From contig VZTI01000620.1 of the NCBI GenBank assembly GCA_013397865.1, positions 828,245-892,244 of the forward strand: a stretch of 64,000 nt of DNA, given 5' to 3'. The translations under genes were made by a program, and so were the position numbers. This stretch comes from Struthidea cinerea (taxonomy: Eukaryota; Chordata; Aves; Passeriformes; Corcoracidae). Positions 24,214 through 35,749 of the stretch are shown here, one piece after another (the stretch's first letter is position 1; each line of letters opens with the position of its first letter). The notes beneath the pieces were generated by a model. The model made no database searches, had not been told where the DNA came from, and saw only the letters and a list, made by a program, of their open reading frames with translations.

Positions 24214-24474
24214 CTCTCCAGTTTCCACAGTGCTACTACTGCTTTTCTCTCCCTCAGGTGTTTTACTATGCTTTTCTTTTTCACTTTTTTCCTCTTTTTC
24301 CTCTTCTTTCTCTGTTCCTTCTCCTGCTTCATCTCCTTCTGTTTCTTCTTTTCCTTCTTCTATTTCTTCTTCTTCTTCTTCTTCTTCTTCTTCTGTTTCT
24401 TCTTCTTCTTCTTCTTCTGTTTCTTCTTCTTCCTCATCATCATTTATTTCTTCATCTCCAGACAAGTTTTGTTC
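24214..24474 (-). CDS. RPGR: RPGR exon 16, Glu-rich with GAA repeats
   Basis: Internal exon of the constitutive isoform, 261 nt (87 codons), phase 0 at both ends, donor GGAGAG|GTAAAAG. It begins EQNLSGDEEINDDEEEE, alignable with human exon 16 (...KTEELKLEDVDEEINAENVE), with DEEIN shared exactly. A long acidic run follows, with ten and then about seven near-pure GAA codons, then a Lys/Glu/Ser-rich part ending SSSSTVETGE. The acceptor chosen is TTTTGTCCAAG at 24475. An alternative CAG at 24514-24516, also phase 0, would add 13 residues (LELQNYVLAILSK). Human exon 16 lacks this poly-Glu stretch. Confidence 0.87.
24364..24430. repeat. RPGR: GAA/TTC trinucleotide repeat inside coding exon
   Basis: Two blocks of TTC units (about ten and about seven), separated by a TTCTG interruption and followed by another TTCTG. 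They encode poly-Glu on the minus strand. A near-pure triplet array in a coding exon is likely to vary in length between individuals. Confidence 0.93.
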
Positions 24475-25269
24475 CTTGGACAAAATTGCCAAAACATAAT
24501 TTTGAAGCTCAAGCTGTACAATGATCATGATCCTCACCCTGCACCAGTTCATCACACATCAGAATTTGACTAAGAACAAGAAAACTCAAAAGGAAATGTT
24601 CTAAGGAGTAGATGGAATAAGGACAAACACAGGAGACCTCAATCAAGGTTTGCTAATTTTAATATATTTTAAAAAAACTGACCTCCAGGGAACATTAGGA
24701 GTGCAGCTGACTTATGTTTTGCCAACATGTGACTCCTTAAAGAAAAACAATGAAAACAAACCTTTTTTTGGAAAGAAAATATTTCTTTTACATGTTTGAA
24801 ATGTGCATAATTGACACAAGCAGTAGTAATTCCAACACTGAAAAAAATAATTCAAATCTATTTCCCAAGAAAATTAATGAAGAAATGCCAGATACAATGT
24901 TTTGATTTATGTGATTCAATATGGACATTACAATTTGAATTTAAGTTATTTTCAGCCTAAGATAAAACTTCAATATAGTAAAATAAAATGGCCAAGGGCA
25001 TTATAAAATAAATATTTAAAGGCACAAATGTTATTTTTGTAAAATGTGTAGAAAAATGAACCAATTATATCCTTCTTACTCTCTTCAATCAGACTGTCAT
25101 TATTATGCCATAATGTACTTATAACAGCATAAAATACAATATTTAAATAAGAAACAGTCTCCTTCCCATTGCAGAAATATAAGGGCCTAAACCAAGGATT
25201 TCCAAGGTCAAATCAAGTGAAGCCTCATCACTGCCCAGAGGGAGAACATTTCTGTTCCACTGCAGCCAA

Positions 25270-25652
25270 TGTCATGATGGTAACTGGTCGGAAGTATCTG
25301 CACACTCTTTTGGAAGTGTGGGAGAGTGTCTCTTTGTCTCTCTCTGCCTACCACGGCCGGCACGGGGAGGTGACCCCGGGCGGCGCAGGAGGGCAGATTT
25401 CAGACTAGACTTTAAAAGCCGGCTATGCTACCTGTGGTCCTCCTTTTGGCTAGCCGTTGGATCCCTCTAGGGCATGCAGCACATCCACAAAGGGTTTGGT
25501 TTGGACCCTCGGGACCCCAGAAGCAAAGGAAGGCGAGAATCTGAGACGCTGGGAGACCTGNNNNNNNNNNNNNNNNNNNNNNNNNNNNNNNNNNNNNNNN
25601 NNNNNNNNNNNNNNNNNNNNNNNNNNNNNTGTCATGATGGTAACTGGTCGGA
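25270..25652. repeat. 23-bp direct repeat 360 bp apart, flanking a gap
   Basis: The sequence TGTCATGATGGTAACTGGTC plus GGA occurs at 25270-25292 and again, identically, at 25630-25652 directly after the N-gap. The DNA between is unusually GC-rich for this intron. This suggests a tandem duplication or VNTR with a unit of about 360 bp that was incompletely assembled. It could also be an artefact of joining overlapping contig ends. Confidence 0.85.
25561..25629. other. Assembly gap (69 N)
   Basis: A run of N inside RPGR intron 15, between GC-rich sequence and the second copy of the 23-bp direct repeat. Confidence 0.99.
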
Positions 25653-26445
25653 CTGGCAGGTCTGCCAGGACACCCCAACAGGAGAGGAATGAGTCTTACA
25701 CTGAACTCCTTCCTACACCTGGGTCCAAATGTTGTCCCCTATCTTTTTTTAATGTCTTCCTTACTCCCTCTTACTTCTTTGGATTTTTGCCTGTTGTCTG
25801 CACAATTGTGCTCATGGTCAATAGAAGGTAGCTTGCTGGTCAGAAGGAGACTGCCAGTGAATGTTTCTAGAGTTTGGAACAGAGGCATCTTTGGTGGAAC
25901 TCCTTTGCTAAGCATGACTCACATATACCAGGAACATCCTGGGACATCCTTACAGGGGACTTGTGGAGACCTGCATCATTCTGACCCCAGCTCACAGCCT
26001 ACAGCACCTAAAATCACACTAGATGAATTTATCTCAGCAACTGAACCATGCTCCTCATCCAAAATAAAAAAGCAGGAGAAGAGAGACACTCCTTTTACTC
26101 CAAGGAAGAAACCAACTGTTGTTTAACTGAACAGCTTCCCAGACTGACCCCATTTCCATTTACTGCATTTGCAGATTTTCACAGGTATCTCTGGCTGTAA
26201 CCTCATCTGTTCAACTCCTAAAATAGCGCATTTTGCATCATTACTCTGATAGCACAATTCTATTACTGTTACTTCTGCTTGCCCATTTATAGGCATGTTT
26301 TGGAGATTTTATCAATGGTAGGGAATGATCTGACAATGTCATACTACAGATATGCTTTTGCTTTAAAAGATGACTCAACTGACCCTTAAAAATTATGCCT
26401 GAAGAATTTAACAATCTAAGAATCTAGGCTACTAATTAAAGCACA

Positions 26446-26471
26446 AATATATGTATATATATGCATTATAT

Positions 26472-26502
<31 letters not shown>
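26446..26502. repeat. (TA)n(CA)n microsatellite
   Basis: ATATATGTATATATATG, then a run of about twelve CA units and a terminal ATATATATA. It lies in RPGR intron 15. Confidence 0.95.
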
Positions 26503-29500
26503 ATCTCTTCATTATTCCCTTTCATCATGCTTTAGGGGGTTTATTTTCTTATTTCACTCTAAATTCCTTTTTCATAGAAAGATAATGCTGAAAGAATACC
26601 TTCAATACCTCTAAAGTTGAGGCACAGAGAAGCTGACTGGGCCAAGGTCACACACAGAAAGTCAAAAGTAGTAGGAAGCATACAAGTGAAATATTTCAAA
26701 CTGGTTTCATTTAGGCTTGAGGTTCCAGTCTCTTCAAGGACAAAAAAGTGGTTGTCACTATGAAACAGCCTTAAACATTTTGTGCCTCTAGTATAATAAA
26801 TCAGTAACAGCAGAACAGCCATCTAGAAAATATGACCTTCTAGATTTAACACAACGTTAAAGATTTCTGTAGAGCTGTCTTCTTTGCCTAATTTTTTTCA
26901 TGCATTTATTCTGGTTTTCCTGTAAATCCAGATCTTCATAACTAGACATTCTTAAGGATCAGTTTGATGTTTCCAAGCTGTAGGGGACACATGGCCTTAC
27001 TTGTACTGGTTTTGCAAAAAGTATTGCCTCAGTGGGTATAACTGTCTTTTGCTAAAATGGCTGCAACTGGCTTTTCTTTGGGCAGATTAATACAGAATAA
27101 AGACATTTCTTTTAGAACACTCTATAACAATGCAGTCTTATGTCTACTGGAGAGAGGGAAAAAAAATCTCACTCTGTTCTGTATTGTTGTCTCACCTAGT
27201 GTCTTGCTCTGGCTAAAAGTCTCACTGAAGACTGAGACATATCTCATGGTAGACCTTGCTCAAACGACATGCAAACTAGGTTTCTCTATATTTCTGTAAC
27301 TGTTTCATTGTGGACCCCTCCTGCTTAGTTCATGGAAACAGCTCTGGCAGATGGGCTGCTCATAATTAGCATTTCAGAAGGAAAGGCTTATGGTATCTTT
27401 CCACATCTCCTCAAGAAGTCAAAATAATGTTTGCCACCACCATTTTATGTTTCTAGGGAAGAAAATCCCAAAGCCACTGATGAGACAAATTCAGTTGCAG
27501 ATCCTTTAAAAATCTGGTGAAAACTCAGTGATGAAGAGAAAGTTGTAATTACTATGTGTACCACTCACAGTGGAGAGTTCTGGGAAGATTTGGTTTACAG
27601 AGATGTTTCTGTTTCCAGTTGCCTTAGAAACTGTTAAAAATCCACAGAGAAGGTTATTAAAGAGAGTTGAGAATGAGGTAGGTAGCTACATGTCTGTTCC
27701 TGGGTGGTGTTCTGCCAAGCAGCCATAAACCAGCAATTGCATAGCAGAGTTTTTAATCATTTAGGGAACAGGTTTCTCCCATTACCTGCCCAGCTCATTA
27801 GCTTGACATGCCCAACAGCATTGCCATGGCCCTCTTACATGTCTACAGGACAACTGAATGGTATAAATAGCAAACAGGAGTTTCCCTATGAAGTAGAAGG
27901 CTCTGAGTAGATGGGTATTAGGCCTAAGGAGGTTGGGCAATGAGCATTATGCTTCATAGGGGACTGAAGAGTGCTCCCTTTGTAGAGCTCTAGTAAAGAC
28001 AAATAAAAAACACATTCTACAGACTATCTGCCTGCTTTGATACAGGACTGAAGAGGAATAGGTAGAGGAATCATATCCTATGCTAGCTGTCATTCTACTC
28101 TCCAAAGACCTAGTGCACCTCAATGTCACTCCTGAACTGTCCATGCTGGGAAAATGCACTGGGTTAACATTTTACTAAAATAGCATTGAAAATAACAATA
28201 CCAACCCTGATCTTACATACAGATGAGAGGAAAAAAAAGCACGACCAAATAACTCAGTTTACCCTTTGTGGGTTGGAGGTACATGGATGGGTAGTCATGT
28301 AGCATTTTGTTGGTACTGATCATAATGTCAAGGTATCTGATGTGAAGTGACTGGAAATACTGCCTGACAAAACTCTTAGCAAAGCTAAGATTCATACCTT
28401 GTAGTTTCTTACCAAGCAGTTACAGAGACAGCTTTACACCTTAAAATCCACACAGTGTTAGCCACTTGTCATCAGTGGCTTTCATTTTGTAGCTATTAAT
28501 ATAGAGATGTTATTAGCTCAGCTACTCTAAGCTTTAGAGAAATAGCCTTCACTTTTACAATTATTAAAGAAAGCTGTCCAGTTTAAAGACTGGCAAAATT
28601 TGAAGACATGAGTACTCAAATGAGAGATTTAGCAGCTTATCCTTCCACTTACAAGCAATAAGGCAGCCAAACTAGGCTTTCCTTATTTATTGTCGCGGAG
28701 ACAAACAGAAAAGCTCAGCTAAATACACTTAAAAGAATTTCCAGTAAAAAGCTGAGCCTGCCACCATAACTTGTCTAAAGGTGACATCTAGGCTTCTACT
28801 AGTTTATATTGGTTTCCTAATTACACAATTTTATGTTAAGAGCAGTTAACATGGATTACCTGATACTTATTACACTCCCTTAACACTGCTGTTGTGTGAG
28901 TGTCCTCACTAAGGAAATGCTGCACTCTTAATTTCAGGCACACTGTGCACACTGTGAAACCACTGGAAACCAGTTTTATGTCAGACAGGTGTTTCCATTG
29001 CTAAATGTCAAAAACTGAACTTTAAAGATAGTTATGCCTTCTTGTAAATGTATCTAAGTAGCAGTTGCCACGTAGTGATACATTGATTACCCTGGATGTG
29101 TGATGACTAATTATCACAACAGTGCCCTTCAAAGGATGGATAAAGCAATGAATACACAGCCAAAAACAACATTGGTAGAGACTGACGGAACAGAGTCATG
29201 TTGCATTGTTGTTTTATTAAGTGTTTTTACTGCCCATACTTTGCCATGCAACGTATTTTATTTACTAAAAGCCAAACACTACGACCTACAAGTCTCCACA
29301 GACCTGTGCACTTTTGTCACAGGCTGGCAGTGCACATACTTTGCATTAAGAGGATTAATCGGATTATGTTTATTAACCAAGGCTTTAGGTGTCATCCTGA
29401 GACTGCACACTGATATTTATTACACAGAGTAGCCAGTAATTTTTGAGGGCGCTCTCTTAAAGATTATTTCAGTTGGCTTTGGTGTAATTATTCTGTGGTT

Positions 29501-32500
29501 TGCCAGCATGCTGCTGTAGGTGTACCTGGAGAAAGATATATCTCTGCATTCTTCTTTGAATAAAAATAACTACTTATCAATGTATAAAATTCTAATGTAA
29601 AACTACATTATGAAAAGGTATCTTTTGTTTATTCCCCAAGAGAAATCAACATCTGAAATAGCTCAGTTGTACTACAGCTGTCATACACAAAACTGTTACC
29701 TTCTCATAGAAATTTTCTTTCTTTGGGGAACAAATAGAAAAGATAATTTCCAAGCAAAAAGGGGAAAAAAATTCTATAGAACTAGAAAGAATTTTTAAGG
29801 TGTTTTGTGAAAACCATAAAACAAGTTAGAGACTGTTTACATCAAGTGTAATCTCTTATGAAGTATTTTACCCAGTAATATAAATACCCTCTAGTATTCA
29901 GTTACTCAGAAATAGCATACCAAAATAACTCCTGGGTACTTAAGCAAAACAGGAGAAATATAATGAGCAACTCCAAATCAGAATATGTTGGTGTTATCTG
30001 AAAAACTTACCGTGTCTCTGGAAAATATTATGCTGCATAAAATGAATTCTTAATGCTAACAGACACAGAGAAAAAAAATTACTTGGGAATATTGGCCCAC
30101 ACTTGGATGCAGATTGTGCATATTTTCCGAATCCTTATAGAAAAAATTTTAGTGTCTGGAGTTTGTCATGCAGCTCCCACATATTTGTAAGTGAATGAGG
30201 ACAGTCACTACTTTCTGCTTTTATTGTGCACATATCGTAGAGTATTGCATATCTCTCCCAAATCCTGTACTATTCATTAAAATCCTGCCTTAATCACGCT
30301 GGTTTTTATTCAGTGTTTTGATAAAAATACTGGTAAAGGCAAAATTTCACCAAAGCACCAGAGCAGGCAGGAAAGTCCTTTAACTTTGTACATTCCTGAC
30401 TCTGTACATTCCTCAAAGGGATGCTCCACGAGTCACTGCTAAAACCTCCAGAGCCTGCAAGGCTGGGTCTCATGGGAGAGATCCCATTTCAAAATACTCT
30501 GATGTAAAAGTGGTACTTTTTACAGAACCATCTCTAATCTTTAAGCCCGTTCTCATTTCATAGATTTTTCAAGGCACACCCAACTTAGTAATGCAAGTGC
30601 CACCAGCTTCCCCATGGAATTGTTTTCCATGTCATGCCAGCACCTGTGGAAGTTCTTCCTCAGCCACTGCAAGGCTGGCTTTAAAGCACAGCTTGACTTC
30701 TTTCTGTACCCTTGATACAGGACACATTTAGGTTTGCTTTGTTCTTTTTCTCCTCACAGCTGGTAATGAAGTGCCTAGTAAAAGAGGTTAAAATTTGCAG
30801 CAGTTCTGCTGCTGTGTTTCTAATTATGAAAGTAGTTTTGTGCCTTGGATAGATGCTGGATAGAATGAAAGAAAAGTATTTTATACTTCCTGTAAGAAAG
30901 CCAGGCTCTGCCAGGGTGGCTCACAATCCCAAGCTCCTTTTAGGCTGGTATTTATTGTTCACTTTCCAGTCGAACAGCACAGCTCTTGCACTAACACTGG
31001 TACAGAGGGAATTTGAAATATGACCCTTCAATAATACTGTGATCTATATCCTTACAGAAAAGGTGCAGATAAAGACTTTGTTTAATATAAATTCTTTTTA
31101 GAGCCACCTTTGTTTCTCTCTCTCACTCTCTCCATATGACAGCATGAATGCTTTCCATTTCACACAAACTACAAATGAGACTCTGTGTGAAAGGTGTGGC
31201 AGTCATGGCAAATTATAAGGCTCTAGATCCATACCATTGAACCTGGGGCACACCAGCAGACTGCCCTGCAATCCACCACAGACAGAAAGAGTCATTTCTG
31301 ATTTTTCAATGCTGGAAAAATAAGAAAACCAGAATGGTAAATATCTTTACACTAGATATTTCAGGGCCCTGATAAGAATTATTTTCATAACTAAGCATGG
31401 GGTTTTGAGATTACAGCATTAATATTTGTTTAAATTATTATAGCATGAGGTTGCCAAGCCAAAAAGCATTGGGCACTATCATAAATCCTTAAAAAAAGAG
31501 AGTGATTAAGTGTACTTGCTTCTTCTTTTGACAGTAGAAAAATAAAATCTCTGTTGCTCTCTGCAATGCAATTTTCTGATGCCAAAGCTGTCTCTCCAAA
31601 ATCCTTTTGATATGCAAAAATTTAACCTCTCCTGTCTCCATTAAAACACAAATAAGTGTATAAGAATGTTACAGCTCAGTGAGTGACTTCAGATCCCAAA
31701 CGTGCTCAGAACTTTACTGAGCACAATACTATGGGTTCGCCATTTGTGCAAGCAAAGAATTTTCTCAGTTGTTCATAGAATGCCACGGTACTAAACACTG
31801 TCACTTCCACAATTAGAAATCAGTTGAAAAATTGCCCTTTCACATTTACTTTGCCCTTTTTGACCTTTTTACAGATCCTTAATGTTCTATGAGAGATAAG
31901 ATTTAGAAGGTAGTGTCATCTTGGGAGAAAGTAAGCTAAAATTTATTGTAAAAGATGCCTAAAGGTAAGAAAAACTAGGAGGGAAAAAACCCTAAGAGCA
32001 AGGAAAGGAAAAACTAGATGTCCTTTTCTGCATGATTCTGAAAGGCCCTGTACTAAAGAATGTCCATATACTTATCCAGATAAGAAACTGGAACAAAAAT
32101 AATGAGTGAAATTTTACGTAGTTCGGAGAAGGACATTTTTGTTATTCAGCATCAATTATGCAAAGAGATCTACTATCTGAACAAATGGTTTGATATGTTC
32201 ACCTATAATGGAGAAACTTACCTGCTGAAATTTTGCAGGCATAAGAGAAGAGCTGTGCTACAGAATATTCCAAAGTCATCCGGAACACCCTCACCTCTAA
32301 CCAGAGCTGCGAGGCAGCAGCAGACCTGCACCCCACCCCTCTGAAAGTGCCAGAGGTTCTTGCATTGGATGCCTGCTGTAAAAGGCAGCGGGCGCATCTG
32401 TAATTCTGTGAACATGTCTGTGAGACTGAGCAGGGGGATTAAAACTTCTGAGATGAATTGCAGGGGTTGCCTAGAAATTCACAGGTGCTTATTAACACTT

Positions 32501-33653
32501 TATGGATGTCCAGTGTTGCTGTCATCTGCTTTATTGCTGCTCTTGAATTAAACATGGAGGTGGTTAACTGTAAACATGTAAACATGATTGCTGATTCACT
32601 GTAATTAATAAATCAATAAACCAGTTATTCTTGACTTAAACCACAGAACTGAACAGTTTTTCCATGTGGCAATTTTTAGGGAATAAATCACGAAGAGGGA
32701 ATAAATGCTCCTTTTCCTAGTACAAGAATACAAAGACATCAAATGATGGTGCTGAAAGACAGCAAAATAAAAAGAGGAGTTACTTCTCCAAACAATGTGT
32801 AAAGGAATCTAAGAATTATTTCCCAAAGCGTACTAAACAGGTTAAAAACTGATTGAAAGAAATTCATGTGAAGAAAATGGATGTTAAATGTAACACATGT
32901 ATCTGCTGAACCACAAATTATTGAATATGCTGAATATATTCATTATAATGAATGATTACAGGGGAGAAGACACTGCATGTTTGTGCTACTCTAATATTCT
33001 AGTATTTTTTTCCCAGGCCATTGGTAGAAAAAAGATGGATAGATCTTTGGTCTGGGCTATTGTCTGTTGTTTTCTCTCTCTATTGCAGGATATTTTTTTC
33101 TCTATTAAAAACTGATTCAGGAGTATTTCTGCCATGTTGCTTCAGTGCTGCATATAAATCTTTCTGTATGCCATAATAAATACCAAGAACATACTGAATT
33201 TCCACAAAACCACAAGTAGCAAACTTTATAAACCAGCATGAGTCAAACTAAATAAAATTCCACTCGTTACACTAATGGAATTCCAAAGTCCCCTCAAAGC
33301 CCAGAAACGTTGGCACAGAGCACAATTTACGTAACGAGTCTGTGGAAAACCCTTAGAAGTGCTGTAGTAAAGCTCTGCTTTTCCCCTACCACAGGAATGA
33401 TCCACAAAACTACATAAAATCAGTTCTCAAATCAATGAATTTTCATCCAGACAAAACAAAGAAGAGGAGATGCCCGTAAATTGGCTCTCTTCACTCTCTT
33501 GGAAAGCTTTATGCTATCAGCATATGTTAAGAGAGAAACAACAAATGGTCCCCATTTGCCTAAGAATTTACATTAAATGCTGCAACTAAACAGTAAATGA
33601 AGGGCCATTCCTACGTGGCATTGGAAACCACTTGCTTTAAAATGCTCTCACTT

Positions 33654-33671
33654 TTCTCTCTCTCTCTCTCT
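33654..33671. repeat. (CT)n microsatellite
   Basis: A perfect run of about nine CT units in RPGR intron 15. Confidence 0.93.
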
Positions 33672-35465
33672 AGGAAATATTTTTCACTAGAAGTAACAGG
33701 GTTGTTTCTTTTTTCACAGCACAGTTTTCTTCCAATGACGAATTCTAGAACCACAAAGAAGTAGATGTCATATCCAAGAAATCCAGTTTTAGGCCTATAA
33801 AAATAGTTTTCAATATTACTCTAAGTTTAGTCACAGTAGCATCCTAGTCTTTCCCAAGAAAGATAAAATAAAACATCATAGCTCCACTTAATTTCAGAAG
33901 GAAGTGTTTTCAGAGGAGTTCAGTGATGACACAGCACATTGGCAAAATACACCGATGACTCTGTTGTTAGAGCGAGCTGATTTTTTGGGAAGGGCGTTTA
34001 ACTGATAAAATATTCTCGAACAGAATATGAGGATACTTACCCTGTTCCAGAGACACATGCTGATGCCAAGACAATGTGTTCCAGAGAATTCCAAAGTTTG
34101 AAACAAATTTCACAGGGACAAAATACAGTCACTGGGCTAACTTTTTGCTGTAGTTGGTCACGGCACGTGACTGAAGTGATCTTACCTTCAAATGCAGTAT
34201 ATGGAAGGGGTGAGTGAGGCAGAAAGGATGGACCTGGACTAGAATTTACTGGCAAACTGCTGATCTACTACAGGCTTTTTAGAAAATAAATTCTGGAGAC
34301 ATCGTGTCAAAGATCGTTTAATACCAGTATCTTACAAAACAATATTAAAATGTTTCATAATCTCTACATAAGGATTGATTCCATTCACACTTTTATTGAA
34401 TGACGTTTACTCATTTTGATTCCTTTCTTATTCTGTCCTCATTTTCAAGTAGGGTTTAAGTAATTATTTTTTTACAGAATGTCAATGCTGAGATCTGTTT
34501 ACAAAAATTTCTCAGACCACCCATTGGCGTAATATTCAAGTAACAATGCTGCATGATGAGCCCTATCTCTTCATTTGCCAGTTCAGTCCCTAATGGCTGA
34601 AAGAGTGATGCAGTGTGTTACAAAAATAATTTGCAAGATTTGTTTGTGTATTTTAAGGAAACTTCAAAAATATTAACTTTGTCTTTTCAAAAAAAAAAAT
34701 TAAGACTTTCTTGCCACTTTCTTTACTATTCCATCTGGCTTGTTGTTTTACCTATTTTGGAGATTACAGATAGGATGTTTTAGAAGGGAAAACATTAAAT
34801 CTCTTCCAATGAGGAGAAGCTTTAGATCTGATCCTGAAAACATATATGTGCTTCACACAACAACATGTATTCCCCTCCTTGAGTACCTCAAAGAATTAAT
34901 GTGATGTAGTCTTTTGTAGGAAGATATAGAATCTTTTGTGTATTGCACAGTATAAACAAATAAAAAATGTTTACAGGTGTATATTTCAAATTCTTAGTTC
35001 TATCTAATCACCGAGAGTGATATTCAAGAATTGTCCTAACTCTAATGTAATCTAGGCCAGATTCTGGGATTTGTGTGTGTCTTTTTGCACAGAATTATGT
35101 GCTAACACCAAAATTAGAAGTCAGCCGTAAGGCCCTTGAAAAATCCCAGTCCATCACTTACCCAGGCCTGCATTTCCATTTACCTTCCATCCACTGATCC
35201 GCGTAAATTTGGCAACTTGTTCTTTCTGTAATTTAAGTACTTGAACATTTCACCAATGTGTGAACAGAATAAAAGGAGGGGGATTAAATTATGGAGTGAT
35301 ACCAAAATTTAGAAATAGGTACATCTGCTAATTTACTGAAACTCCTTTCATGTAAGGCACATGATCAAGTAAACTGTCCTGTAACTAAAATTGGTGTATT
35401 GCTGATTCAAAGGCAAAGGTTACAGTGTTACAATGTATAACTCATTTGTCAGCATGACATTACAC

Positions 35466-35471
35466 TTTAAT
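35466..35471 (-). terminator. RPGR: Candidate poly(A) signal for the ORF15 transcript (ATTAAA)
   Basis: The commonest variant of AATAAA, 279 nt downstream of the ORF15 stop codon. No canonical AATAAA was found between the stop and this site. The spacing is plausible, but the cleavage site is unproven. Confidence 0.4.
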
Positions 35472-35749
35472 TAAGAGGCAAACACAGTTTACCTCCTCAG
35501 CAATTAATATTTTTATATACCATATGTGATAATCATGATTGTGAAAATAATTGTATCAATGAAGTATGATTTCTCTCATAAAAGTTTCCTAACTCTAAAC
35601 ATTTTCTTCAGTCTTTTTCAAGAAATTGGCACTTATGCATAATAATATGCTTTGATTCCATGAAAAGTTTCTTTTAAGTAATAAAAATCAGTCTGCCGTA
35701 GTTCCAAAGTTTCCTGAATAGGTTTAAAATGCATCTGCAGTAGTCTATG

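Larger units (their letters stand above)
24475..35749 (-). other. RPGR: RPGR intron 15, part beyond the ORF15 stop
   Basis: Intron removed in the constitutive isoform (donor at 36964, acceptor at 24475). For the ORF15 transcript, the part just below 35750 is 3' UTR. A variant poly(A) signal ATTAAA lies on the minus strand at 35466-35471, 279 nt after the ORF15 stop. The rest is AT-rich with a CA/TA microsatellite at 26446, a CT repeat at 33654 and an N-gap at 25561. No other exon is recognised in this 11 kb. Confidence 0.75.

Noticed and set aside
24204..24573. Leu/Phe/Ser-rich plus-strand frames over exon 16
   Set aside because: They are antisense of the GAA repeats, in three frames at once. 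This is a low-complexity artefact.
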